Origin: Mesorhizobium temperatum
GTDB lineage: Bacteria; Pseudomonadota; Alphaproteobacteria; Rhizobiales; Rhizobiaceae
DNA length: 64,000 nt
Direction of reading: 5' to 3'
NCBI RefSeq assembly: GCF_002284575.1
Contig: NZ_NPKJ01000047.1
Coordinates: 58,181-122,180 of the forward strand
Part shown: positions 27,733 through 36,375 of the stretch, piece after piece
Position numbering within the stretch: position 1 is the stretch's first letter
Layout: every line of letters starts with the position of its first letter
Position numbers and translations under genes: made by a program
The notes under the pieces: model-generated
The model's database searches: none
What the model was told of the DNA's origin: nothing
The model's input: only the letters and a program-made list of their open reading frames with translations

Positions 27733-28644
27733 ATGGATCGCCTCGAGGCAATGTCGCTTTTTGTCGCCGCAGTGGAGGCCGGCAGCCTTTCGGCGGCCGG
27801 ACGCCGTTTCGGCATCCCCCTTGCAACGGTCAGCCGCAAAGTCTCCGACCTGGAGCGGCATCTGAAGACGCGTCTCCTGAACCGCTCGACGCGGCAGCTA
27901 ACGCTCACCGACGCGGGTCACGCCTACCTCGCTGCCTGCCATCGCATTCTCGACGAGGTCGGCGAGGCCGAGCGTACCGCCGCCGGCGAATACAGCGCGC
28001 CGACGGGCGAACTGATCATCACCGCACCGATCATCTTTGGCCGCCTGCATGTGCTGCCGGTCGTCACTGGCTTCCTCGCCGCCTACCCCGACGTGGCTAT
28101 CCGCCTGATGCTCGCCGACCGGATAACCCAGTTGACCGAGGAGCACATCGATCTCGCCGTCCGCATCGGCGAGCTTCCCGACTCGAGCCTGGTGGCCACC
28201 CGCATCGGCTCGATCCGGCGCGTTGTTTGCGCGAGCCCGGCCTATCTGGCCGAGCACGGCATGCCAAAGACGCCGAAAGACCTCGCGGCACACAGCTGCG
28301 TCACCTTCGAGGGGCTGACCGCTCCTGCCGCATGGACTTTTTCCACCGGCAAGAGCGACCTCACTGTTCCGATCCGCTCACGGCTTCGGGTCAACACCGC
28401 GGAAGCGGCGATCGATGCCGCGATTGCCGGCGCCGGGATGACGAGGGTGCTTTCCTACCAGATCACTGCTGCGGTGCGGTCCGGCACGCTCCGCACCGTG
28501 CTGGAGGCATTCGAGCCGCAGCCATGGTCGGTCAGTCTCGTGCATGCCGGCCAGGATCTACTGCCGGTGAAACTGCGCGCGTTCCTCGATTTCGCCGCCC
28601 CACGCCTGAAGAAGCGGCTGGTGCAAGCGACGTGGCAGGCCTGA
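27733..28644 (+). CDS. LysR-family transcriptional regulator
   Basis: A 303-residue LysR protein: the HTH reads FVAAVEAGSLSAAGRRFGIP and SRKVSDLERHL, and the effector domain has GELIITAPIIFG, RLMLADR and VAGAGMTRVLSYQ-like stretches. These resemble the large CrgA/DsdC-like subgroup of LysR proteins that control nearby oxidoreductases. It probably regulates the divergent AhpD-like gene. The ATG at 27733 follows GGGAGAAG. Confidence 0.88.
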   Translation: MDRLEAMSLFVAAVEAGSLSAAGRRFGIPLATVSRKVSDLERHLKTRLLNRSTRQLTLTDAGHAYLAACHRILDEVGEAERTAAGEYSAPTGELIITAPIIFGRLHVLPVVTGFLAAYPDVAIRLMLADRITQLTEEHIDLAVRIGELPDSSLVATRIGSIRRVVCASPAYLAEHGMPKTPKDLAAHSCVTFEGLTAPAAWTFSTGKSDLTVPIRSRLRVNTAEAAIDAAIAGAGMTRVLSYQITAAVRSGTLRTVLEAFEPQPWSVSLVHAGQDLLPVKLRAFLDFAAPRLKKRLVQATWQA

Positions 28645-28723
28645 CGAACGGGCCATCGCACCGTTTCCTTTTTGCCTGCGCTTGGTGTAACCAACGCACA
28701 CCTCCTCACCGGGCACTTCCCAC

Positions 28724-29518
28724 ATGCTCCTTATTCGCTCGTTGGCGTTCAACCTCGTCTTTTACGTCAATCTGATCGTCCAGATGATCCTCTGGACCCC
28801 GTACTATTTTCTGTCGCCGCGCCACCGCGCCTGGTTTGTGCCGAAATTCTGGTCGCGCACCAGCATGTGGCTCTATGACAAGATCGCCGGCACAAAAAGT
28901 GAGATCACCGGCCAGGAAAACCTGCCCGAGGGTTCATTCATCCTGGCGCCGAAGCACCAATCCTTCTGGGACGCGATCGCCTTCTTCCCGTTCCTGCAAG
29001 ATCCGATCTACATCCTGAAGCGGGAACTGACCTGGATCCCGTTCTTCGGCTGGTACATCCTGAAAATGCGGATGATCCCGGTCGACCGCGGCAGCCGCTC
29101 GAAAGCGCTGAAAGCGGTGGTCGCCGCGACCAGGCAGGAGCTGGCGCGCAATCCCCGCCAGCTGATCATCTATCCCGAGGGCACGCGCCGGGCGCCGGGC
29201 GACGAGCCGGCCTATAAATACGGCATCGTAGAACTCTATACCCAGCTTGGCATTCCCGTGGTGCCGGTTGCCCATGTCGCCGGCCTCTACTGGCCGCGCC
29301 GGAAATTCCTTCGCTATCCCGGCACGATCAAGGCGCGCTTCCTGCCGCCGATCCCGGCAGGGCTGGGCAAGGAGGAATTCATGGAACGGCTGATCGGCGA
29401 GACGGAAGCCGCCTGCGACCAGCTGCTCATCGAGGCGTCCCAGGCGCCAAACCCGCCGCCAATGCCGCCGACGGCGGTAAAGCGGCTGAGGGAGCTTGGC
29501 TCCGATACCCCGGCCTGA
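28724..29518 (+). CDS. plsC: 1-acyl-sn-glycerol-3-phosphate acyltransferase
   Basis: A 264-residue PlsC-family acyltransferase with an N-terminal membrane segment. The catalytic motif is HQSFWD (HX4D) near residue 78; the glycerol-phosphate motif is YPEGTRRAPG and the third block is VPVAHVAGLYWPR. It makes phosphatidic acid from lysophosphatidic acid at the inner membrane. It lies downstream of ftsEX-ydcF, with four unrelated genes in between. Confidence 0.9.
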   Translation: MLLIRSLAFNLVFYVNLIVQMILWTPYYFLSPRHRAWFVPKFWSRTSMWLYDKIAGTKSEITGQENLPEGSFILAPKHQSFWDAIAFFPFLQDPIYILKRELTWIPFFGWYILKMRMIPVDRGSRSKALKAVVAATRQELARNPRQLIIYPEGTRRAPGDEPAYKYGIVELYTQLGIPVVPVAHVAGLYWPRRKFLRYPGTIKARFLPPIPAGLGKEEFMERLIGETEAACDQLLIEASQAPNPPPMPPTAVKRLRELGSDTPA

Positions 29519-29544
29519 ACCATCTGCTTGGTCGGCAGTATCCC

Positions 29545-30162
29545 CTAGGGGACCACAGCCAGCGCCGTTGTCAAAACCAGTGTCGCCGCGAACGTCAGAT
29601 TGATGATCCGCGAGGCCACGGGTTTGCGCAGGAAGCGCGCAAACGCTGCCCCGGCGAGAAGCCACAGGACATGGATGGCGACGATCATCGAAGCGAGGAC
29701 CGCCAGCTTGAGCCCTGCATCGAGCTCACCGGCGGACGACGTGCCGGCAAATACGGCGGCAATCGCCACATAGGCTTTCGGGTTGGCGACGGCCAGAAGA
29801 AACCCGCCGAGGAATGTGGGACGTGCCGCCCCGCCGGTACGCGCTGCCAGAGGCGGAGCCGTTGCTATCTTGAAGGCGAGGTAGAGGATGTAGGCTGCGG
29901 ATGCGACCGTCAGGAGCGGTGTGAGCTTCGGCACAGAGGCGAGCATGGCCGTAATGCCCGTCGCCACGACCAAAAGCACGGCGACCGTACCAAGAATGAT
30001 GCCCGAGGCGTAGCGGAGCGAATCGCGCAGGCCGAAGGCGGCGCCAACGGCGGTGACGCTTATCGTCGCCGGCCCCGGACTGCCCATCACGACCGCCGAT
30101 GCCAGCACAAGCGCGAGCAATTGCTGCCATAGTTCCGGATGGGAAAAGACCTGTTCGGCCAT
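29545..30162 (-). CDS. LysE-family amino-acid exporter
   Basis: A 205-residue protein with five to six helices of the LysE/RhtB family: SPGPATISVTAVGAAFGLRDS near the first helix, AAYILYLAFKI, and FLLAVANPKAYVAI. These proteins export amino acids or homoserine lactones. The ATG at 30162 is chosen because it immediately precedes the first conserved helix; earlier codons form an implausible basic leader. Confidence 0.85.
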   Translation of the reverse strand: MAEQVFSHPELWQQLLALVLASAVVMGSPGPATISVTAVGAAFGLRDSLRYASGIILGTVAVLLVVATGITAMLASVPKLTPLLTVASAAYILYLAFKIATAPPLAARTGGAARPTFLGGFLLAVANPKAYVAIAAVFAGTSSAGELDAGLKLAVLASMIVAIHVLWLLAGAAFARFLRKPVASRIINLTFAATLVLTTALAVVP

Positions 30163-30286
30163 CTGTATACCAGTATCCAGGCGCGATGCGGGCAATGGTA
30201 TGGCAGGGCAGACCAGGGCGTCTTGAACGATCGTGCAGGGAGCCTTCCGGCGCAGGCCGCGCACGGTTCTTGGCTGCTGTTTGAGT

Positions 30287-31234
30287 CTATGCGCTCGTGC
30301 TGTCGAGCTCGGCGATATCGTCCGGACTGAGCTTCAATGATGCGGCGCGGACGAGGCTGTCGACCTGGTCCAGCGTCGTGGCGCTGGCGATCGGCGTCGT
30401 TACGCCGGGCCGCGCGATCACCCAGGCGAGCGCCACTTCCGCCTGCTTGGCCGCGTGACGCGCCGACACGGCGTCGAGTGCCGCCAGGATGCGCATGCCG
30501 CGCCCGTTGAGATAGCCCTTCACACCGTCGCCACGCGCGCTTTTGCCGAGATCGGCTTCGCTGCGGTACTTGCCGCTCAAAAACCCTTTGGCGAGGCTGA
30601 AATAGCTGATGACGCCGATATCCTCGGCCATGCACAGCTCGCGGAGCGGCCCGTCGAATGAGGCACGGTCGTAGAGATTGTACTCCGGCTGCAGTACCGC
30701 ATAGCGCGGCAGGCCCCGCAGGCTTGCCACGTCGAGCGCGGCGCGCAACTGGCCGGCGTCGAGATTGGAGGCGCCGACATGGCGGATCTTGCCCTTGGCG
30801 AGCAGTTTTTGGTAGGCGCCGAGCGTTTCCTCGTAGGGGGTGGTCGGGTCCGGCCAGTGCGACAGATAGAGATCGACGACATCGGTCTGCAGCCGCTTCA
30901 GCGACGCATCGATGGCCCTTTCGATATAGGCGGCGGAGAGATCTTTCCTGCCCTGCCCCATGTCCGACCCGACCTTGGTGATCACCACGACCTTGTCGCG
31001 GTTGCCGCGGCTCTTCATCCATTTGCCGATGATCGTTTCGGATTCGCCGCCCTTGTTGCCGGGAACCCAGCGCGAATAGGAATCGGCGGTGTCGATGGCG
31101 TTGAGGCCGGCGCCGATGAACCGGTCGAGCAGGTCGAAAGAGGTTTTCTCGTCGGCGGTCCAGCCGAAGACGTTGCCGCCCAGAACCAGCGGCGCGATGG
31201 ACAGGTCGGTTTGACCGAGACGACGTTTCTGCAA
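30287..31234 (-). CDS. Aldo/keto reductase
   Basis: A 315-residue TIM-barrel AKR protein: N-terminal RRLGQTDLSIAPLVLGGNVFGW, catalytic Asp and Tyr in IDTADSYSRW, Lys in VVVITKVG and His in LYLSHWPDP. It should reduce aldehydes or ketones with NADPH. The physiological substrate is not apparent; it stands beside an AraC regulator and an alcohol dehydrogenase, and the three may act together in stress or carbonyl handling. Confidence 0.9.
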   Translation of the reverse strand: MQKRRLGQTDLSIAPLVLGGNVFGWTADEKTSFDLLDRFIGAGLNAIDTADSYSRWVPGNKGGESETIIGKWMKSRGNRDKVVVITKVGSDMGQGRKDLSAAYIERAIDASLKRLQTDVVDLYLSHWPDPTTPYEETLGAYQKLLAKGKIRHVGASNLDAGQLRAALDVASLRGLPRYAVLQPEYNLYDRASFDGPLRELCMAEDIGVISYFSLAKGFLSGKYRSEADLGKSARGDGVKGYLNGRGMRILAALDAVSARHAAKQAEVALAWVIARPGVTTPIASATTLDQVDSLVRAASLKLSPDDIAELDSTSA

Positions 31235-31387
31235 GACTGATCTCCGTGGGGAATGGAAAGGAGGGGGCGAAAAGCCCTCGCTTACCTAGGTCTCACCGCG
31301 CCGAGGTCAAAGGCCTGGCCGTTCTTTCCGACGGACCAGTGCTTTCACAAGGGCGCGATCCGCCGCGTTCGACGTTCCAGCCGATGT

Positions 31388-32356
31388 CTACTGGCTCTGG
31401 CGCCGGTATTCACCAGGCGGCAGTCCGACCACGCGGTTGAAAAGCCGGCTGAATGAGGCCGTGTCCCGGTATCCGACCTGGTAACATATTTCCGAAATAC
31501 CGAGTTTGGTGCTTTCAAGAAGTGTTTTCGCGGCCTCAAGGCGCCGGTCTTGGATCCATCGGCCGGGAGTGGTGTGCAATTCATCGGAAAACCGGCGCGC
31601 CAGCGTTCGCGGCGACAGACCGAGTTGCGCACCAAGGAAGGTAAGGTCGAGCGCCCCGAGCTGTTTTCTGGACAGGGTTTCGAGCCGGTCGCGGAACGGC
31701 TCTTGCGAAGGCAGCAGATCGGTGAGCGGGAACTCGTAGGGTGTCTGGATCTGCCGCGACGGCGGCAGTACCAGCAACTTGCGAACCAGGCGCTCCTCCC
31801 TGGCGAAGCCAAGGTCCCGCAGAAGCGCCTTGCCGAGCTCCAGACCTGAAAAGCCGCCGCCGCAAGTATAGATCCGTCCGTCCCGGATCAGCACACGTGA
31901 AGCGTCCCAACGCACCTTTGGAAAGCGGCGCTGGGCATCGGTCTTCAGCCACCAGGAGATTGTCGCGCGCTTTCGGTCGAGAAGACCGGCGTCTGCCAGG
32001 AAGTAACCGGCCCCGCAATGCGCGGCGATGATGGCGCCGTCGCGTTGCGCGCTTGCGATAAGCGGCGCGGCGTGGCGGCTCTCTTCCTCCAGCGCGGCAA
32101 CAAGCTCCGGGATTTGCATGCCGGGCATGGCCAGCAGGATCAGCAGTTCCATGCGCTGCGAGGGTTCGCGTCTGGTGTGAAAGGAGATTCCAGGCGTCGT
32201 CGTGGCGTCGGCCTGCCGTGCCACGAATTCGAAGGAAATCGCCGGCGCGCCGCGAATGGTGTTTACCAGCTCGAACATTTCGACAAGCGTCGCGGCGACA
32301 GCCGAATAGAACGTCGACGGCAGCCAGATCACGGCGTGGACGGGACGATTGTCCAA
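31388..32356 (-). CDS. AraC-family regulator with DJ-1/PfpI-like domain (GlxA type)
   Basis: A 322-residue protein. Residues 1-190 form a DJ-1/PfpI-like domain with the nucleophile-elbow AAHCGAGYFLADAGLLD; the last 100 residues hold the AraC double HTH (SPRTLARRFSDELHTTPG, ISEICYQVGYRDTASFSRLF). This is the GlxA architecture, typically an activator sensing a small metabolite. It diverges from the alcohol dehydrogenase gene, its likely target. Confidence 0.88.
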   Translation of the reverse strand: MDNRPVHAVIWLPSTFYSAVAATLVEMFELVNTIRGAPAISFEFVARQADATTTPGISFHTRREPSQRMELLILLAMPGMQIPELVAALEEESRHAAPLIASAQRDGAIIAAHCGAGYFLADAGLLDRKRATISWWLKTDAQRRFPKVRWDASRVLIRDGRIYTCGGGFSGLELGKALLRDLGFAREERLVRKLLVLPPSRQIQTPYEFPLTDLLPSQEPFRDRLETLSRKQLGALDLTFLGAQLGLSPRTLARRFSDELHTTPGRWIQDRRLEAAKTLLESTKLGISEICYQVGYRDTASFSRLFNRVVGLPPGEYRRQSQ

Positions 32357-32524
32357 GATGGCTCCTTTGAGCAGCTATGGCAAGTTTAGCACATAGATTG
32401 TCAAATCTGCCAATTCCGATTTTTGCCAGCGGCCTTAGGTTCCGCGACGCCGATGCAAACACCGTGCCTGCGATCTGGCCGCGTCCAGATTGCATGGCCA
32501 GATCGCCCTCTATTGGAGACCGCC

Positions 32525-33505
32525 ATGAAAGCAGTTGTATTCGACGCAATCGGCTCGCCGCAGGACGTGCTCTATCTCGGCGACGTGCCCATGCCGCGAA
32601 TCGGCGACGGTGAGGTGCTGCTCAGGATGGTCTCCGCCTCGATCAACCCTGGCGACTTTCTGTTCATCCAGAACCTCTATCCCGAACCGAAGAAGCCGCA
32701 TTTCCCGCGCCAGATCGCCGGAAACCATGGCGCCGGCATTGTCGAGGCCGTGGGCGCGAACGTCGCCTTGAAACCGGGCACGCTTGTCGCATTCAGCTAC
32801 TACAACAGCTGGGCTGAATATGCCGCCGTTCCGGCCGCTTGGCTGATCCCGCTGCCCGCCGGCTATCCGGTCGAACGCGCCGGGCAGATGGTGAACCCCA
32901 TCACCGCCTGGGACCTGCTGGCGGATTCCCGTGTGCAGCCTGGACAGTGGCTGGCCGTCACGGCCGGCTATTCATCGGTTTCGACGATGGTGATGCAGTT
33001 CGCCCAACGGCGCGGCATCAACGTGATTGCGCTCGTGCGACGATCTCGCGACAGGCTGGACCTGAAGGGGCTTGGTGCTACCGCCATCCTCGATCTGTCG
33101 GGTTTGAAGGTCGGCATCAGGGAAGCGATCATGGACATGACCGACGGCGCCGGGCTGAACGGGATCATCGATAATGTCGGCGGACCCGTCAGTGGCGAGT
33201 TGATCCGCACCCTGGCGATGGGCGGGCAGATGGTTATCAATGGCGGCATGAGCACCGAGCGTTTCGAACTGCACAATTTCGACGTGCTGCTGAGCGGCCT
33301 CGAGATCAGGGCAAATATCTACCGCTACTTCTTTTCGCCGCCTGTCGAAGCCGACCGACCAGTGTTGCGCGAGATTGTCGACATCTTCGGCCAACCCGAT
33401 TTCCATGTCCCTGTTGGCGGCATCCATCCGCTGGCGGAGTTCGAGCTCGCCGTGACGAACAGCCTGGATCGCGCCGATCTCGGAAAGCAGATTTTCGGGA
33501 TGTAA
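32525..33505 (+). CDS. Zn-dependent/quinone oxidoreductase of the MDR superfamily
   Basis: A 326-residue medium-chain dehydrogenase/reductase: MKAVVFDAIGSPQDVL start, ASINPGDFLFIQ, GNHGAGIVEAVGANV, and nucleotide-binding VTAGYSSVSTMVMQFAQRRG in adjoining pieces. The structural-zinc cysteine cluster is absent, so it belongs to the quinone-oxidoreductase side and would be NADPH dependent. It is likely under control of the divergent AraC-type gene. Confidence 0.87.
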   Translation: MKAVVFDAIGSPQDVLYLGDVPMPRIGDGEVLLRMVSASINPGDFLFIQNLYPEPKKPHFPRQIAGNHGAGIVEAVGANVALKPGTLVAFSYYNSWAEYAAVPAAWLIPLPAGYPVERAGQMVNPITAWDLLADSRVQPGQWLAVTAGYSSVSTMVMQFAQRRGINVIALVRRSRDRLDLKGLGATAILDLSGLKVGIREAIMDMTDGAGLNGIIDNVGGPVSGELIRTLAMGGQMVINGGMSTERFELHNFDVLLSGLEIRANIYRYFFSPPVEADRPVLREIVDIFGQPDFHVPVGGIHPLAEFELAVTNSLDRADLGKQIFGM

Positions 33506-33510
33506 CCCGG

Positions 33511-33573
33511 ACCATGATCCCGAACCGAAGGTCAGCGAAGCAAAAAGTGGGAACCGGTTTTCGGGATCATGGT
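33511..33573. repeat. Rhizobial palindromic repeat (GGGAACCGG family)
   Basis: ACCATGATCCCGAA at 33511-33524 pairs with TTCGGGATCATGGT at 33560-33573. The core GTGGGAACCGGTTTTCGG recurs at 49872-49889 and 61880-61897. Confidence 0.8.
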
Positions 33574-33590
33574 CAAACAACGAAAGAAGA

Positions 33591-34136
33591 TCATGACCCG
33601 ATCCGTTTCGCTACCTCTTCCAGCCAGTGGTCGCGGATGCCCAGCGCCTCGAGGTGCTCCAGCGTGCTGAGCACGTAGTCCTCGTTCTTTCCCGATTGGC
33701 CGACGGCACCGCGAACGACGGTCGCCGCATCGGCAGCATCGAGCGCGCCGGCATATTGCTCGTGGGCACGATCGACGACATAGGCGACCGCCGAGACCGT
33801 CTCGCCCCCATCCGTCTCGCCGTTCGTAGCGTCATTGTCGAGGCGAATGCTAAGCATGCGCTCGCGATAGACATTGGTGACCAACTCGCGCTCGCGCAGA
33901 TAGGTGATGACCTCGTTGCGCAGATCGCCGGGGACGCGGAAAGCCAACCCGATGCAGGAGCCGCCACGGTCGAGGCCGAGCACCAGGCCGGGCCGTTCGC
34001 GCGTGCCACGATGCACGAAGGAGTAGACGCACAGCGAGCGGCGGTAGCCGTGGAGGCGGGCGCGCCGCGTCTCGACATGCGCAAAGCCCGGCCGCCAGAT
34101 CAGCGAACCGTAGCCAAAAACCCAAAAATCGCCCAT
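33591..34136 (-). CDS. ChaC-like gamma-glutamylcyclotransferase
   Basis: A 181-residue protein with the family signature FWVFGYGSLIWRPGF, whose YGSL loop binds the substrate. It has the catalytic Glu in the region near YLRERELVT and the domain ends at LEEVAKRIGS. The ChaC clade cleaves glutathione to 5-oxoproline and Cys-Gly. The ATG at 34136 is chosen because the fold begins there; an upstream start would run into the divergent gene's leader. It diverges from the DUF2125 gene. Confidence 0.86.
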   Translation of the reverse strand: MGDFWVFGYGSLIWRPGFAHVETRRARLHGYRRSLCVYSFVHRGTRERPGLVLGLDRGGSCIGLAFRVPGDLRNEVITYLRERELVTNVYRERMLSIRLDNDATNGETDGGETVSAVAYVVDRAHEQYAGALDAADAATVVRGAVGQSGKNEDYVLSTLEHLEALGIRDHWLEEVAKRIGS

Positions 34137-34256
34137 ATCGCCAAGCCTGGTTGCAGCACCGCACTGGAATCGGTGTTTTTTCAATCCGTCTCCGTCTACC
34201 TGATGTTGCCGGAAACGACAGTCCCCTCTGCAACACGCGCTAGCGAGAGCCGCAGC

Positions 34257-35255
34257 ATGACGTCAAGTGACGAGCGTCCGCCGAATTTTCGCCGCCGCCT
34301 CTTCTGGCTTGGCGCTTTCATCCTTGTGCTGTTCGGCCTCTACAGCGCCGGCTGGTTCTACCTGGCGGACAAGGTCAAGAGCGAAGCCGACAAAGCGGTG
34401 GCCGAGCTCAACGGCAATGGCATCGAGGCGGACTGCGCCAATCTCACGGTCAGCGGCTATCCCTCGAGCTTCGCCATCTCCTGCGACAGCCTGGCTTATC
34501 AGGACGACACCAGGAACGTCGCCGCCTCCCTCGGCAGCCTCAACGCCGTCACGCACATCACCCAGATCCTGTCGCCCGGCGCCGACCTGCGGGGCCCGCT
34601 CAGGGCCTCCGCGCCGGGGATGGCGCCGCTGTGGATCGACTGGGATAATCTGCGAGCGACCGTCAAACTGTCCTGGCCCCTGCCCCGGCGCGTTTCACTG
34701 GAGGCCCAGGGTCTGTCAGCCCAAACCGATCCGGCGGATGGCACTGACCCGGTCGAGCTGTTCAGCGCCGGGACAGCGGCCGGACAACTGCGTCCGAACG
34801 GCCAGGACATTGACTATTCCGGGAGTTTCACCAATCTCGAAATCGATCCAGGGGCGATCGATGGCCGCGTGCTGCCGCCGCTCGACGGCAGTGGCGACGT
34901 GACGCTGAAGAACGGCGTGGCGCTGATCAAGACACAAACAGAGAGCATGCGCGGCCAGGCGGTGGATATCGTCAAGCTCGATCTGTCGTCGGGGACCGCG
35001 CGCGTCACCGTTTCCGGACCGGTGTCGGTCGATGCCGACGGGCTGATCGACGCCGACCTGATGATCAAGCTCAGCGATCCGAAGGCGGTGGCGGCAATCC
35101 TCGGCAAGGCCATTCCCGAGCAGAAGAACCAGATCAAAACCGGCTTTGCCGGGCTGGCGCTGCTTGGCAACGAACCGTCGATGCCCCTCAAGGTCGTCAA
35201 GGGCAAGGCCTCGCTGGGTTTTATCCCGCTGGGTAGGATCAAGCCGGTCGATTAG
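34257..35255 (+). CDS. DUF2125 family protein
   Basis: A 332-residue protein with one N-terminal membrane helix (FWLGAFILVLFGLYSAGWF) and a long beta-rich domain that has the ANLTVSGYPSSFAISCDSLAYQ and DGDVTLKNG-like patterns of DUF2125. It is most likely a periplasmic, membrane-tethered protein related to the AsmA-type beta-groove proteins; the function is unknown. The ATG at 34257 directly precedes the helix. Confidence 0.84.
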   Translation: MTSSDERPPNFRRRLFWLGAFILVLFGLYSAGWFYLADKVKSEADKAVAELNGNGIEADCANLTVSGYPSSFAISCDSLAYQDDTRNVAASLGSLNAVTHITQILSPGADLRGPLRASAPGMAPLWIDWDNLRATVKLSWPLPRRVSLEAQGLSAQTDPADGTDPVELFSAGTAAGQLRPNGQDIDYSGSFTNLEIDPGAIDGRVLPPLDGSGDVTLKNGVALIKTQTESMRGQAVDIVKLDLSSGTARVTVSGPVSVDADGLIDADLMIKLSDPKAVAAILGKAIPEQKNQIKTGFAGLALLGNEPSMPLKVVKGKASLGFIPLGRIKPVD

Positions 35256-35293
35256 ACCATGATTGCGAACCTTCAGTTCGGAGAAAAATCATG
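35256..35293. repeat. Degenerate copy of the ACCATGAT palindrome
   Basis: ACCATGATTGCGAACC pairs imperfectly with TCGGAGAAAAATCATG in the short gap before the PfkB gene. It resembles an eroded copy of the repeat at 33511. Confidence 0.4.
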
Positions 35294-35310
35294 AAGAAAC
35301 AGGAAGATAG

Positions 35311-36234
35311 ATGAACAGCCCGGTGAAGCTCCTGAGTGTTGGCGCGCTGACGCTCGATACGATCCTTGGCGTCGACACGCTTCCGGCACGTCCGGGCAAG
35401 TTCATTGCATCCGACGGCCTCCAGATCGCCTCGGGTATGGCTTCGAGCGCGGCCTGCGCCGCACGCCGCCTCGGCGCGGACGTATCGCTATGGGCGAGCG
35501 CGGGCGACGACCTCGTCGGCGATCAACTGGTCGCCGGGATCGAGGCCGAGGGCGTCGATTGCAGCTTTGTCCGGCGCGTCGGCGGCGCGCGGTCGGCACT
35601 GTCGGCCATCTTGGTCGACACGCATGGCGAGCGCATCATCGTTCCTTTTTATGACAAGCTCGCCCAGGCCGACCCCGATGCGCTCCCCATTCAAGATCTA
35701 ACCGCATTCGACGCCGTCCTGGCCGATGTGCGCTGGCCGGGCGCAGCAGCTTTGGCCCTGGCGGCGGCGCGCGAAATCGGCCGTCCGGCCATACTGGACG
35801 CCGACACCGCGCCACGGGACGTGCTGGAACGGCTGTTTCCGCTGGCCTCGCACATCGTCGCGTCGGAGCCGGCGGCGTTCATCCTCTGCGGCGAGGAACG
35901 AGGTCCGCAAAAGGCCTGTGAAGCGCTGGGCAGACGCACCGATGCGTTTGTCGCGGTGACCGGCGGCGCGGCGGGAAGCTGGTGGTTCGACCGCTCGGTG
36001 GGGTCCGTGCGCCATGTCGCGGCGCCAAGGATCAAGGCAGTGGACACGCTTGCCGCGGGCGACGTGTTTCACGGGGCCTTTGCCGTCGGGCTGGCGGAAG
36101 CCATGCCGATCGAACGGACATTGCGCTTTGCCAGCGCCGCCGCCGCGCTCAAATGCCAGCGCTTCGGCGGCCGGCTGGGCGCGCCAGACAGGGCCGAGAC
36201 ACTGGCGATGATGGCGGCCCATTGGCCGGCCTGA
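35311..36234 (+). CDS. PfkB-family carbohydrate kinase
   Basis: A 307-residue ribokinase-like enzyme: the N-terminal GxxG region reads LQIASGMASSAACAARRLGA, and the C-terminal signature is DTLAAGDVFHGAFAVGLAE near residues 245-263, with the catalytic Asp in AAGD. The canonical DTxGAGD has Ala for Gly at one position here, a common variant. It would phosphorylate a sugar or nucleoside; the substrate is not predictable. Confidence 0.88.
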   Translation: MNSPVKLLSVGALTLDTILGVDTLPARPGKFIASDGLQIASGMASSAACAARRLGADVSLWASAGDDLVGDQLVAGIEAEGVDCSFVRRVGGARSALSAILVDTHGERIIVPFYDKLAQADPDALPIQDLTAFDAVLADVRWPGAAALALAAAREIGRPAILDADTAPRDVLERLFPLASHIVASEPAAFILCGEERGPQKACEALGRRTDAFVAVTGGAAGSWWFDRSVGSVRHVAAPRIKAVDTLAAGDVFHGAFAVGLAEAMPIERTLRFASAAAALKCQRFGGRLGAPDRAETLAMMAAHWPA

Positions 36235-36238
36235 GACA

Positions 36239-36375
36239 GCGGCGGGCTTTCAAATCGAATCGGACCGCCGCGCTAAAGCGCGTCGCGTTTGAATGGATTC
36301 ATGCGGCGCGCTTTAAGTTCTTGTTTCATGCATGTCGTTATCGCAAAACCGCTGCGCACTTTTGCGCGATGCTCT
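36239..36375. repeat. Two repeats side by side: short palindrome and copy 2 of the 10501 element
   Basis: 36239-36273 is GCGGCGGGCTTTCAAATCG with a pairing CCGCCGC arm. From 36272 the sequence repeats the element seen at 10501-10606 (CTAAAGCGCGTCGCG, GCATGTCG and GCGCGATG arms). The right end abuts the tyrC stop codon, as the first copy abuts the tlpA stop. Confidence 0.75.

Noticed and set aside
33627..35255. 542-codon frame that would extend the DUF2125 protein by about 210 residues
   Set aside because: The extension is antisense to the ChaC gene and the DUF2125 helix begins at ATG 34257.
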